Part shown: positions 53,910 through 63,524 of the stretch, piece by piece
Layout of the letters: every line of letters starts with the position of its first letter
How positions within the stretch are numbered: position 1 is the stretch's first letter
NCBI RefSeq assembly: GCF_011801125.1
Contig: NZ_CP046171.1
Location: forward strand, 4,464,001 to 4,528,000
Length of the DNA: 64,000 nt
Source: Nocardia brasiliensis
Lineage (GTDB): Bacteria; Actinomycetota; Actinomycetes; Mycobacteriales; Mycobacteriaceae
Reading direction: 5' to 3'
Program-made: the position numbers and the translations under genes
The notes under the pieces: model-generated
What the model was told of the DNA's origin: nothing
The model's input: only the letters and a program-made list of their open reading frames with translations
Database searches by the model: none

Positions 53910-55296
53910 GCCGCCACTCGGCGATCACCTTGCCCAGCTCCGTTTCGGGAGGCTCGTTGTAGAGCCACTCTCTGGCGATGCGATGCCAATTGGCCGTGGC
54001 CCGCAACTGCCCGAGGACAGCCATGGCCATGAAATCGGCCCGACGGGAGAAGAAGTGATCGGCCGGCCAATGGTCGATAGTGTTCACCGCCGGTCGCACT
54101 CCCCGGGGATCGAAGGTAGCCACCATCGCGGCCGTCGCTAATTCTGTTGTCACCGTGATCTTTTCGTCGATCAAACACAATTGCGCGGCGGTATCGACGT
54201 AGTCGAGGCAGTCCACTACGGTCAGCCCGGAGTCCGGCTGCACAATCCCGCGCCCGACGAACAAGTCGTACAGGTCCGCGGCGCGCCCCTCGGCGGCGGC
54301 GCGCAGACATTGCCGCTCGAACTCGACATGGCTCGGCTGCATCACCTTGTACAGCCCGAAGTCGACGAAACCGACCCGCCCATCCCGGCCGAGCAGCACA
54401 TTGCCCAGATGGGGATCCCCACAGAACTCGTTGTCGCGAAACAACGAGCCGATATAGAAGCGGTAGACCAGCTCGCCGATGCGATCGCGCTCCTCGTCGG
54501 GTAATCCACGCACCGTCTCGAAAGACACGCCCTCGAAAAACTCGCTGACCAACACCCGCCGAGACGAGTGCGCCACGATCGCGTCCGGCACCACGATAAA
54601 AGGATGTCCGCGAAACCGTTGCGCCAGTCGATGTTGCACTCGCGCCTCGGCGAGATAGTCCAGCTCGTTCGTCACACTGAGCTGTACCTCGTCGACAAGA
54701 GCATTGTGCGCGAACGCCGGCAGATGGGCACTCAACGCCTTGGCGAACATCGCCATCAATCGCAGATCGGACTGTACCGCCTTGTCGATTCCCGGATACT
54801 GCACCTTCACCGCGACATCGCGGCCATCGAGCAGGCGTGCGCGATGCACCTGCCCGATCGATGCCGATGCGATGGCGCACTCGTCGAATTCGCTGAACAC
54901 CGTCTCCAGCGGTCCCAGATCAGCCTCGATTACCTGACGAATAGCCGAGAACGGCAGCTGTGGCGCGTCGTCTCGCAAACTGGCCAACCGAGCCTGCACC
55001 CGCTCCCGCTGTACTGGCGGCAACATCTCCAACTCCAGCATCGACAGCGTCTGTCCTAGTTTCATGGCAGCGCCCTTCATCCCCCCGAGCACCACCACCA
55101 GCTGATCGATCGCCGACACCATCAGACGCTCGTTGAGCAACTCCTTCGCGCGCTCCGACCGGCCGATCACCGACAAACGGCTACCAGCGGCCCGCAACGC
55201 CTGCCCCGCAGCGACTTTCCCCAAGGCCCGGCCCCGAGCCACCCGCCCGGACGGAATCTTGGGGACCGCGCTGTCCCCGCCGGATCTGCGGGCCAT
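53902..55296 (-). CDS. ABC1/AarF/UbiB-family kinase-like protein
   Basis: The 464-residue protein has the UbiB-type KxGQ motif (MKGAAMKLGQTLSMLEL), the Ala-rich loop ECAIASASIGQVHRARL, the lysine in VAVKVQYPG, the catalytic-loop region EFCGDPHLGNVLL and the metal-binding GFVDFGLYK. UbiB proteins are atypical kinases or ATPases acting on quinone and lipid metabolism. ATG 55296 (MARRSGGDS) is preferred; upstream in-frame codons give a Cys-rich extension without family character. It converges on the Mce-associated gene. Confidence 0.88.
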   Translation of the reverse strand: MARRSGGDSAVPKIPSGRVARGRALGKVAAGQALRAAGSRLSVIGRSERAKELLNERLMVSAIDQLVVVLGGMKGAAMKLGQTLSMLELEMLPPVQRERVQARLASLRDDAPQLPFSAIRQVIEADLGPLETVFSEFDECAIASASIGQVHRARLLDGRDVAVKVQYPGIDKAVQSDLRLMAMFAKALSAHLPAFAHNALVDEVQLSVTNELDYLAEARVQHRLAQRFRGHPFIVVPDAIVAHSSRRVLVSEFFEGVSFETVRGLPDEERDRIGELVYRFYIGSLFRDNEFCGDPHLGNVLLGRDGRVGFVDFGLYKVMQPSHVEFERQCLRAAAEGRAADLYDLFVGRGIVQPDSGLTVVDCLDYVDTAAQLCLIDEKITVTTELATAAMVATFDPRGVRPAVNTIDHWPADHFFSRRADFMAMAVLGQLRATANWHRIAREWLYNEPPETELGKVIAEWRLT

Positions 55297-55609
55297 CAAT
55301 CCGCACACCATCCCACCGCAGACCTCGACCCACAGCTGCACGCACAACAGTCGATTCCGCTCATATCCCCAACCCTAACCGCCAGCTGCGCTGCCGAGAC
55401 GCACTCGCCAACAGCTCGACATAGTCGCCAGCGCTTCGGCCTCACCGGCCCTTTCAGACCTTCCCGGACTGACTGGTTCGATGGCGCTGATGGGTGTCCG
55501 GTGTCACATCTCGGATGCTTGACCTTGATATCGGTCTCGAGGTTTAGCGTCGTTGTCGGGAGTTCTGGCCAATGCTCTACCAGCGCATTAATCCGGACAA
55601 GGAAGTGTG

Positions 55610-56716
55610 ATGAAAGATCAGCCCTCGTTTCTGTTCGAACCGGTGACGCTGGGTGCCCTGCGGCTGGCCAATCGGATGGTGATGGCCCCCATGACTCGCT
55701 CCCGTGCGCTGCCCGACGGGCAGCCACACCCAGCGGCCGCGACGTATTACGCACAGCGCGCGTCCGCGGGTTTGGTTGTCTCGGAAGGTATTGCGATCTC
55801 CCCACAGGGCATCGGAAATCCGTCGGTTCCAGGCCTTTGGACCAACGCTCAGGCTCAGGCATGGCAGACAGTCACCAAGGCAGTGCACCAGGCAGGCGGG
55901 CTGATCGTGGCCCAACTCTGGCACACCGGGCGGGCCTCGCATTCCAGCCTGCAACCTGACAATGAATCTCCGGTAGGACCGTCGGCAATCGCGATCAATG
56001 GCATGACGTTTGCCCGCCACGGGCGGGTTCGGTACGAGACACCGCGGGCACTACGCACCGAGGAGATACCCGGCATCGTCGAGCAGTATCGTCAGGCCGC
56101 TGGCCACGCGCTCACCGCCGGCTTCGACGGGGTGGAATTGCATGGTGCCAACGGCTATTTGATCGACCAGTTTCTGCAGAACAGCGCCAACCAGCGCGGC
56201 GACCGCTACGGCGGGCCGGTGATCAATCGGACCCGGCTGCTGCGGGAGACCCTGCACGCATTGGTTTCGATATTCGGCCCGGATCGGGTCGGGGTGCGAC
56301 TCTCGCCTGCCAGCACGTTCCAGGACATGACCGACTCCGATCCAATCGGGCTGTTCACTCATGTCTTCACTCAGCTCACACCGTTGAATCTGGCCTATGT
56401 GCACGTGGTCGAACCCGGTGTGATCGGGGCGGATTCGGCGCCACGCCCGGCTGATGCCATCGATAGCCGGTGGGTAGTTCAGCATTATCCGCATACCGTG
56501 ATCGCCGCTGGCAATTACGACAAGGCCAGTGCCGAACAGGCGCTGTCTGCGGGTGTTTCCGCAGTGGCCTTCGGGCGGAGTTTCCTGGCCAACCCGGACC
56601 TGCCTCGACGTTTCGCCCTCGACGCCGCACTGAACTCACCGGATCGGGAGACCTTTTACCAAGGAGGTGAACGTGGCTACATCGACTACCCGTCACTGGC
56701 GGCCGAGAATCACTAA
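55610..56716 (+). CDS. Old Yellow Enzyme-family alkene reductase
   Basis: The 368-residue FMN enzyme has MVMAPMTRSRALPDG, AQLWHTGRASHSSLQ (flavin- and substrate-binding), the His-Asn pair in GVELHGANGYLIDQFLQ and NQRGDRYGG, and AAGNYDKASAEQAL for the phosphate site. These match NADPH-dependent ene-reductases that reduce activated C=C bonds. ATG 55610 follows AGGAAG; a GTG directly before it is less likely. It faces the MerR regulator gene, which ends 25 bp beyond its stop on the other strand. Confidence 0.92.
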   Translation: MKDQPSFLFEPVTLGALRLANRMVMAPMTRSRALPDGQPHPAAATYYAQRASAGLVVSEGIAISPQGIGNPSVPGLWTNAQAQAWQTVTKAVHQAGGLIVAQLWHTGRASHSSLQPDNESPVGPSAIAINGMTFARHGRVRYETPRALRTEEIPGIVEQYRQAAGHALTAGFDGVELHGANGYLIDQFLQNSANQRGDRYGGPVINRTRLLRETLHALVSIFGPDRVGVRLSPASTFQDMTDSDPIGLFTHVFTQLTPLNLAYVHVVEPGVIGADSAPRPADAIDSRWVVQHYPHTVIAAGNYDKASAEQALSAGVSAVAFGRSFLANPDLPRRFALDAALNSPDRETFYQGGERGYIDYPSLAAENH

Positions 56717-56741
56717 CGCGGCACGGCAGAGTGCCTGCGGG

Positions 56742-57131
56742 TCAATCAACTGTGGTGGGCGGGGTCTTCATCTGCTCGAGAAAGGCTCGGATGGCTCGGC
56801 GATTGCTGGTCAAATAGACGATCTGATCGTCGATTCGATCTAGTTCTTCCTCGAGTGCGGCCTCCAACTGTTGGTCGACCACCCCGCAGGCGTATATATG
56901 CGGCTCCGGGCCGCGTACACAGGGAAGAATCTGACCGATGAGCTGCGTTGACAGACCTGCCTCCAACAACCCGCGTATCTGGCGCACCCGCTCTACGGCG
57001 TGTTCGGGATAAATACGGTACCCATTGGACTGCCGCTGCGGGTGTAACAGATTCTGCTGCTCGTAATACCGGAGCAGGTGGGCCGCTACGCCTGTCCGGT
57101 GGGCCAGTTCCCCGATATGGATCCCCGCCAT
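56742..57131 (-). CDS. MerR-family regulator
   Basis: The 129-residue protein has the MerR helix-turn-helix (IHIGELAHRTGVAAHLLRYY, then LHPQRQSNGYRIYPEHAVER) and a coiled-coil tail (EAALEEELDRIDDQIVYL). One Cys in LPCVRG and one in YACGVV could sense electrophiles, but no metal-binding Cys set is seen. ATG 57131 is chosen because the upstream open frame is the shadow of the promoter. It is divergent from the alcohol dehydrogenase at 57248, its probable target; the ene-reductase may be regulated too. Confidence 0.87.
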   Translation of the reverse strand: MAGIHIGELAHRTGVAAHLLRYYEQQNLLHPQRQSNGYRIYPEHAVERVRQIRGLLEAGLSTQLIGQILPCVRGPEPHIYACGVVDQQLEAALEEELDRIDDQIVYLTSNRRAIRAFLEQMKTPPTTVD

Positions 57132-57247
57132 CGCATGTACCGCCTTCCCGATCTCGTCTCGTCCCAAATCACATTGGTCAACGAACCACGAAGAGTTCGG
57201 ATTCCCCGCCGACGGCGGCCGACCGTCCGACGACAAGGAGAAACACG

Positions 57248-58288
57248 ATGTCAAGCACCACCGCTCTGGCGGCCTCGACGGCTGGGTCCGCGCTGGAGGT
57301 CACCACGATTCATCGGCGCACACCGGGCGAGCACGACGTGGTCATCGCAATAGCGTACTGCGGGATCTGCCACACCGATCTCCACGAGGTCACCGGTGAA
57401 TGGGGACCCGGGATCTTCCCCATGGTTCCGGGGCACGAAATCACCGGCATCGTCACCGCGGTCGGATCGAGCGTCACCCGCTTCGCTCCCGGCGACCGGG
57501 TCGGGGTGGGGCCATACGTCGACTCGTGTGGTGTCTGCGAATACTGCCGCGCCGATGCCGAACACCTGTGCGCGACGGTGGTACACACCTACAACGCGCG
57601 CGGCTACGACGGCGAACCCGTTCACGGCGGGTACAGCCAAGCCATCGTGGTCAACGACCGGTTCGTTCTCGCCATCCCCGACAACCTCGCTCTGGATGCG
57701 GCCGCGCCCTTGCTCTGCGCCGGAATCACCGTCTACACCCCACTCACCCGCTACCAGGTTGCCGGGAAAAAGATCGCCGTTCTCGGCGTGGGGGGGCTTG
57801 GCCACATCGCAATTAAGATCGCGCACGCCATGGGTGCCGAGGTCACCGCGCTCGGGCGTGGAAACGCCAAGAAATCCGACGCCTTGCGGTTCGGTGCGGA
57901 CCACTACTTCGCCGCCGACGACTCCGCCACCTTCACCGACCTTGCAGGACATTTCGACCTCATCCTCAACACCCTGTCCGCGCCTTTGGACCTCAACAGC
58001 TTCCTGGCTCTGCTGCGCCTGAACGGCACCCTGGTCTACCTCGGCATCCCGGGTCAGCCAGCGCACTTCCACGCCGCATCGATCGTCCCTGCCCAACGCA
58101 GCATCACCGGCTCGAACTCCGGCGGCATCCGGGCCACCCAAGCGATGCTGGATTTTTGTGCAGCCCACGCCATTACCGCCGACGTCGAACACGTCGATGC
58201 CCACCACATAGCCGATGCCTACGCCCGCCTCGCCCGCGGCGATGTCCGCTACCGCTTCGTCCTCGACACCACCACCCTCGACAACTGA
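57248..58288 (+). CDS. NAD(P)-dependent alcohol dehydrogenase (YahK/cinnamyl type)
   Basis: The 346-residue zinc enzyme has CGICHTDLHEVTGEWG and VPGHEITGIV for the catalytic zinc, CGVCEYCRADAEHLC for the structural zinc and VLGVGGLGHIAIKIAHAMGA for the cofactor, matching the broad-range aldehyde reductases of the cinnamyl alcohol dehydrogenase group. AAGGAG lies 8 nt before the ATG. It is divergent from the MerR regulator; together with the ene-reductase it would detoxify unsaturated aldehydes, which is inference. Confidence 0.92.
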   Translation: MSSTTALAASTAGSALEVTTIHRRTPGEHDVVIAIAYCGICHTDLHEVTGEWGPGIFPMVPGHEITGIVTAVGSSVTRFAPGDRVGVGPYVDSCGVCEYCRADAEHLCATVVHTYNARGYDGEPVHGGYSQAIVVNDRFVLAIPDNLALDAAAPLLCAGITVYTPLTRYQVAGKKIAVLGVGGLGHIAIKIAHAMGAEVTALGRGNAKKSDALRFGADHYFAADDSATFTDLAGHFDLILNTLSAPLDLNSFLALLRLNGTLVYLGIPGQPAHFHAASIVPAQRSITGSNSGGIRATQAMLDFCAAHAITADVEHVDAHHIADAYARLARGDVRYRFVLDTTTLDN

Positions 58289-59009
58289 ACATTCGACTGC
58301 GCCACGAAAACCGCTGCACTGACTCGATCGATGTCAACCGTGCGATTAGGGCGTAGCGACTCGGCGCGACGATAACCCGGGTGTTCGACCTCTACGATCC
58401 CCGCCCGCCGACGTGCAGGCGATCTGTGTTGACGAGTTCGGGCGGTGAAACTTACCACCCCGATCCTGCCGCGACCGACGAGATCCACGCCACGGAAATC
58501 GGCGGTGTCACAACATATTTGACCGAGGACGGGCATTGAAAGGGCCGACATCGGTAAGACCGCGCGGCGGCCACACTGCCGATCCTACTACGCAGGTGGA
58601 ATGAAATCGTCAGTTGTGCAGCCGAAGTTGCAGCACTTGCAAAGGAGGGAGTCAAGCGAGACAGGAGAGCTTACATCGATGCCAGCTCGAATGAGAAACT
58701 CGACTAGTTCTCAATGGGTGCAAAGCCTGTATCTCGGCTGACTCGCTCCCGCGACGAAGGAAGGGGTCGAAAGTGCAACCAAAGCCACAGAAGCGGCTAC
58801 CAACAACATCCGCGAAGGAATTCTCATTTTTATATTAGGCAGCCGAATTTCGAGTCGCGGCAGCCAGTCACGGGGATTGCGACCGTCCTGTGGCCGATTC
58901 GATAAAAGTTCGCAATTCGTGCGAAGTACGGGGAGGTTCACTCGTGAAGCCTTGCGGACAACGATGGTTGTCGTCATCACTGCAGTATGCCTTCGGGTGA
59001 CACGGATAG
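58289..59009. other. Stretch with gene remnants only
   Basis: A plus-strand scrap ending at 58539 (YHPDPAATDEIHATEIGGV, TTYLTEDGH then stop) looks like the end of a lost gene. On the minus strand 58711-58827 encodes a 38-residue signal-peptide-like frame (MLLVAASVALVALSTPSFVA) with almost no mature part. Neither has a convincing ribosome binding site, and I see no intact gene. Confidence 0.4.
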
Positions 59010-59012
59010 CAT

Positions 59013-59430
59013 CTACACCAGAGCCGAGCACGGGGCCCGGCGCGCGTGACCGTCGGCGACGCTGTGGTGATTGCGAGAGGACGTTCGCGCGCTCGCCGTA
59101 CCGAACCACGTGTTGCTCGTAATATCACCCAGGCCCAGGCCCAGGTCATGGGAGACGGCCTCGATATCGCCGTCGAACGCCTTCAGCGCCGACGGCAACA
59201 CCGACGAGCCCGCTACCCTAATCCCCCGACGATCGACGGCAAGACGCGATCCGTGGACCGGATGCACACGACGCACGACGTCGAAAGCGTCTGACAACGC
59301 CGTGATGTCCAACGCGCCCGGACTCGGACCGAGAATCCGACGAATACTCCGCGATTGCAAAAGCCGCCCCGGCGCCAGCAATCGAAGAGCATCGGCGACT
59401 GTCGTACCTTCGTTGATTCGCCCTCGCGCG
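59013..59430 (-). pseudogene. Remnant of a condensation-type (PapA-like) acyltransferase
   Basis: A ~140-residue frame without an acceptable start reads GTTVADALRLLAPGRLLQ, FDVVRRVHPVHGSRLAVDRR and ALKAFDGDIEAVSHDLGLGL, ending with HHSVADG, which fits the HHxxxDG active-site motif of condensation/PapA acyltransferases. The following ~250 residues of the family are missing after a stop at 59013. It sits directly after the exported protein gene on the same strand. The family call rests on the motif and its spacing from the N-terminus. Confidence 0.45.
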
Positions 59431-59442
59431 AAGCGGGAGGCG

Positions 59443-59895
59443 TCAGAGGCCGAAGACGCCTTGCCTGTTGTTCTCATAGCCGCCCTTGGAAACGCACATA
59501 AAGGTGCCGCGGAAACTCTCCTCACAGGATGCCCCCGCATACGAGATCCGCGCACCGAACGTACCCTGATCGTTGGCGACTTGATAGAAGTCGGAGTTGC
59601 CACCCGGTTGGGTATAGGGCTTGCTGAGGTCATAGCCCGGGCGCGTTCGTGGATCGGCGACGATTTGCGGAGCCGGAACCGGAATCGAGAAATCACCGAC
59701 GATAGTTAGACCAACGGGACGAATATTTGGCAGGTCACATCCGATCGCGCCGTCCGGAGTGATCGCGCAGTTCGTGCCCTTGTAGTTGAAGTAAACGGAG
59801 CCAGGGGGTGCCGCGTGCGCCGTCGCGGCGAAAACGATCGGCAGCGCGGCAGCGACTGAGAACAACCCTGCGCATGTCTTCGCGATTCGTTTCAT
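59443..59895 (-). CDS. Exported protein of unknown function
   Basis: The 150-residue protein has a signal peptide (KRIAKTCAGLFSVAAALPIV, then FAATAHA) and a mature domain with four Cys (TNCAIT, IGCDLP, ASCEES, MCVSK), probably two disulfides. Motifs include GSVYFNYKGTNCAITPDGAI and FGARISYAGASCEESFRG. It resembles uncharacterised secreted proteins of mycolate-containing actinobacteria, with no known function. GGAGACG precedes the ATG. Confidence 0.75.
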   Translation of the reverse strand: MKRIAKTCAGLFSVAAALPIVFAATAHAAPPGSVYFNYKGTNCAITPDGAIGCDLPNIRPVGLTIVGDFSIPVPAPQIVADPRTRPGYDLSKPYTQPGGNSDFYQVANDQGTFGARISYAGASCEESFRGTFMCVSKGGYENNRQGVFGL

Positions 59896-60511
59896 TACGT
59901 CTCCACTCTCTCGGCGAACCGGAGCGATTGCTCCGGAAGAACCCGCGTCAATGAACTCCGTTACCCGGTCATCGACTTCTCACGTCGATCACGATTGCCG
60001 AGTGACGGACCGAAGTCCCTGCACTCGACCGTCATCGTGCCCGACGTCCTGCATCCGATCACACAGATCGTGCAGCAACTATGTAGCTATCCCCCATATC
60101 GAAGCCCGGGGTCGTGGCGTTAGAGCTAAGAGATACAGATCACATACTGCCACTAGGTGTGGCATCTCGCATGGTGGTGGCGGTAATCGGGGACTTCGCA
60201 GTCGGGCAACTATTCCTCAGCAACGCGGTTGGACCCACGCCTGCAGGCCCTCCTCAGACCAAAGCTGGTGGGCCTTCTTGTTCACCAGGTGCCCTGCTGG
60301 CGGACAGGCAATAATCCGGCGGTGCGGACATGTGGCTCCGGTTCGGTGGACATGATTTCTCCGCGTGGACGGACATCTGGGCCTCCGGGACACGCCCGAG
60401 CAAATGCGAAACGGGATCCCTTCGGGCGAGTTGGCTCGCGTGTGTGTTGATCTGCGCGACCAACTGCGTCGAAGGAATCCCGGTGACCAGGTCGGACAGG
60501 AGAGCGTGCAC
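59896..60511. other. Intergenic stretch without a recognisable gene
   Basis: About 615 bp between divergent exported-protein genes. AGGCCC at 60245 could pair with GGGCCT at 60269 to form a weak hairpin. No frame has family character. Confidence 0.4.
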
Positions 60512-60857
60512 ATGACAGTTCCGAAGACGCCGGCGAATCTCACCGGGTTCGTCGCTTTCACCGCTGCCACGTTGGCAGGCACACTGAGCAGCGACGTCGG
60601 CGCAGCCACGACCAATTCCCCGGTGCCTTGGGTCAGCTCCGTCGCTTGGGGGCCGGACCGGCGATGCCTTGTCGACCAGAGCTCGGAGCCGCTCGAGTGC
60701 GGCAAGAACGAGTCCTACTCGACGTGCGGCAACCCGTGCGAGCCGACAGTCGAGAATCCGAATCCGGACGTGTAGCCAGATGTGCGTGAAGGGCGGCTGC
60801 TTCTGCCAGGATGGTTTCCTGCGAGACAGAAATGGGGAGTGCGTTCCAGCCAATTGA
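60512..60857 (+). pseudogene. Secreted TIL-type protease inhibitor, one-base frameshift
   Basis: An ATG with AGGAG upstream opens a signal peptide (GFVAFTAATLAGTLSSDVGA) and then ECGKNESYSTCGNPCEPTVE and NPNPDV, stopping at TAG 60773. In the +1 frame the sequence continues directly as CSQMCVKGGCFCQDGFLRD and RNGECVPAN to TGA 60857. Joined, this is a trypsin-inhibitor-like (TIL) domain. Skipping the single base 60770 restores the fold, with C-x3-C, C-x4-C and C-x1-C spacings as in Ascaris inhibitors. Cys IV (Val80) and Cys X, which pair with each other, are both absent. The break is a real mutation or a sequencing error. Confidence 0.7.
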
Positions 60858-61036
60858 CGGAGCAACTCTAGCCGGCCTCCACACGGGAGGGTGATGGCCG
60901 CGCGGCAATCTCGGAAGCCCATCGCGGAATTGAACCAAAGCCGAGCTGTCGGTGATCACGGTGTCCGCTCGTCTATCGACCGAACCCTTCAGTGCGAGCC
61001 GACTATCGCCGCAATCTTGGCAAAGCTCGCACCCGG

Positions 61037-61516
61037 TCAGAGTTCGTGTTCAGGGACTCCGGGATTGCACAAGGCAGCTACGGTTGCGGGGTAAGCGACA
61101 GCGGGCCGCCACGGCTCGATGTTCCAGCTCGGCTTGTCTGGCATGGCGATTCGTGCCCAGTCCCAGTGGCAGATAAACTGATCGCGCATGCCGGGAGTAT
61201 CAGCAGTACTGGCGTAGTGAAGTACTTCCTGCCAGGCGCGCTCGGCGGCGGGTGGGAAGGGGTTCTGGCGTCCGGCATCGGTCGGATAGATCATCAGGCT
61301 GACGCCATCGGCGCTGTCGGTCCAGACAACGTGGTCGATGAGGGGGCGGCCCGCGAACGAATCGAGAGCCTCGTCGCTGGACAGGGTTGAAACTGGCGCA
61401 GCAGCAACGACATTCGGGAGCGGAGGTCCGGATTCGGCCGTGGCGCTGGCGCCGCCGCTTGTGAAGGAAGCCAGCAAAGCCACCGTACCGATTGCCGGAA
61501 TTCTGTAGCGTCGCAT
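61037..61516 (-). CDS. Exported DUF2599-type protein
   Basis: The 159-residue protein has a signal peptide (RRYRIPAIGTVALLASFTSG, cleavage near ASA) and the DUF2599 pattern: VSLMIYPTDAGR, then AERAWQEVL, GMRDQFICHWDWAR and KPSWNIEPWRPAV followed by ATVAALCNPG. The two Cys in FICHWD and LCNPG are conserved in the family and probably pair. AAAGGACA precedes the ATG. The function of the family is unknown; it is common in Nocardia and mycobacteria. Confidence 0.8.
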   Translation of the reverse strand: MRRYRIPAIGTVALLASFTSGGASATAESGPPLPNVVAAAPVSTLSSDEALDSFAGRPLIDHVVWTDSADGVSLMIYPTDAGRQNPFPPAAERAWQEVLHYASTADTPGMRDQFICHWDWARIAMPDKPSWNIEPWRPAVAYPATVAALCNPGVPEHEL

Positions 61517-61715
61517 TGATATGTCCTTTCGAAACCGAATGTAGGTTATCCGGTATCGCGTAATGGCTCAGGCGTGTGCGCGACCACCAGGGCGATCTGG
61601 CTGGGAGCAGCGGAGGTGCCAGCGGTCGACGCTGTGTCGCCACTCGATCTGTGCAGGGCTTCCTCGAGGACTGACCTACTCCGGTGCCTGATCGGTATCA
61701 GCAGTCGCGGACCGC

Positions 61716-63524
61716 CTACAACGCGCGCAGCATCCGGCCAGCCGCGTTGACCGCGGGGCCGGAGCTGTTTGCGTCGTAGACGAAGACCGCGAAGGCGAGA
61801 TCGGCGTCGATCCCAACGAACCATCCGTGCGCGCGGGTGTCGTCGATGAATTCGGCAGTACCGGTCTTACCGAGGAGGCCGGGAATGTCGCGTAATTGGG
61901 TGGCGGTGCCGTTGGTGATCGTCTCGCGCATCATGGATTTCACTTGGTCGGCGACAGTGGTCGGCGGTGGAGGCGGGGTACGGCCGGGTTTTCCGGGGGC
62001 TCCGGCGACCAAGGTCGGATTCGGCGCTGAGCCGCGGGCCAGGGAGGCGGCGACCATGGCCATACCGAACGGTGAGGCCGTCACCGTGCCTTGACCGATG
62101 CCTCCTTCCACGCGCAGGGCGGAAGTGTCCGCAGGGGGAACTGTGCCGGTGACGGTGGTCAGGCCCGGGGTGAGGTAGTCGATTCCCAATCCGAGTTGCG
62201 CGGCCGCGTCGGTGAGCGCTGTCGCGGGTAGTTCCACCGCGAGTTGGCCCATGGTGGTGTTGCAGGATTGCGCGAATGCGGTGCGCAAAGGCACGTTGCC
62301 GAGGTCGAAGTTGTTGTCGTTAGGGATGCGACGGCCTTCGATGTTCGCCGAGGCGGGGCAGGCCACGATGCTGTCCGGGGTCACTGCTCCAGCCTGCAAG
62401 GCCGCTGACACCGTGACCGTTTTGAAGGTCGATCCCGGCGGGTAGAGCCCGGTTAACGCGATCGGGCCCTGGGTATCGGCGGCCGCGTTCTGGGCCATCG
62501 CCAAGATGTTGCCCGTCGATGGCTGCAGGGCGACGATGGCGGCCGGTTTGGCGATCGGGTCGAGTGCGGCCTCGGCGGCCCGCTGGACTCGTATGTCCAG
62601 GGTGGTGCGGATATCGGTGGTCGTGGCCGGATCCTGCCAGGCAATACGCTGTGTTCCGGCGGGGGTATGGGCGCGCACCGCCCATCCGGCTGCGGTATCG
62701 GCCTGGGACTGCCACAGCTGCGACAACCCGGACAGGGTGGGGGAAGCGAGGTCTTTGTCGGTGGTGAGCAGCCGGGTCTGGGGAACCAAAGTGAGACGCG
62801 GTATGGCCGACAGCGCGACCTTGATCGGGTCGATATCGCTGGGACGCAAGGTGATCACGGTAATCGCCTTACCTTGGGCGGCCTCGAGTTCAAGACGCAG
62901 CGACTGCGCGGTAATGGTCGGCGCGATCGGGGACAGCAGTGCCGCCACCGCCGTGGTGTCCACACCCGGAGCCAGCTTTACCAATGTCACGACCTGTTGG
63001 GACATGAGTTCTCCGCCGGCATTGTCGAGCACCCGCGCCGGAGTCGGATAGACCAGGCGGTAGGTGAGCGGCCCGGAATCCAGTCCGGGTGCTACCGTTC
63101 TCGGATCCCATCCGACCCGCCATCCGTCATCGGTCTTCTTGGCGGTCCCGCTGGTGGTGTAGGTCCACTCGTGCTTGCCGTCCTTACCCAGCTTCCAGGT
63201 CGCGGCGAGGGTGAAGGTGCGTTCGTCGTCGTCGACCTCACGCACCTCGAACCGCGCCTCCTTGCCGAGCCCCTCGTAGAGAGCGGCAATGACCGCGGAG
63301 GCCTGGGTCGGATCGGTGGTGACCGCTGCGGCTGCGGCCGAGTCGTCGTTGTTGAGAGCATCGGCAAAATCGGTTGCGACAGAGGTAATCTGCTGCTCGT
63401 TCGTCCGCTCGACGAACCCACAGCCGGTCAGTGTGAGGGTTCCGACAGCGAACACGGCGGGGATTTTCGTGGCGAGAGAGCAGACGCCCGCGCGTGCTCT
63501 GTCCGAACGTGTCGCCTCGGTCAT
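61716..63524 (-). CDS. Penicillin-binding lipoprotein (transpeptidase with NTF2-like N-terminal domain)
   Basis: The 602-residue protein has a lipobox LTGC (Cys35), a MecA-type NTF2-like domain (residues ~45-145), a dimerisation domain and a transpeptidase domain with Ser365-x-x-Lys368 (PPGSTFK), SCN at 420-422 and KTG at 553-555 (LGKTGTAEF). It would cross-link peptidoglycan outside the membrane, like the mycobacterial Rv2864c type. ATG 63524 overlaps the beta-lactamase stop (ATGA), so both are made from one message. A poly-Pro stretch (GRTPPPPPTT) lies in the transpeptidase domain. Confidence 0.92.
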   Translation of the reverse strand: MTEATRSDRARAGVCSLATKIPAVFAVGTLTLTGCGFVERTNEQQITSVATDFADALNNDDSAAAAAVTTDPTQASAVIAALYEGLGKEARFEVREVDDDERTFTLAATWKLGKDGKHEWTYTTSGTAKKTDDGWRVGWDPRTVAPGLDSGPLTYRLVYPTPARVLDNAGGELMSQQVVTLVKLAPGVDTTAVAALLSPIAPTITAQSLRLELEAAQGKAITVITLRPSDIDPIKVALSAIPRLTLVPQTRLLTTDKDLASPTLSGLSQLWQSQADTAAGWAVRAHTPAGTQRIAWQDPATTTDIRTTLDIRVQRAAEAALDPIAKPAAIVALQPSTGNILAMAQNAAADTQGPIALTGLYPPGSTFKTVTVSAALQAGAVTPDSIVACPASANIEGRRIPNDNNFDLGNVPLRTAFAQSCNTTMGQLAVELPATALTDAAAQLGLGIDYLTPGLTTVTGTVPPADTSALRVEGGIGQGTVTASPFGMAMVAASLARGSAPNPTLVAGAPGKPGRTPPPPPTTVADQVKSMMRETITNGTATQLRDIPGLLGKTGTAEFIDDTRAHGWFVGIDADLAFAVFVYDANSSGPAVNAAGRMLRAL

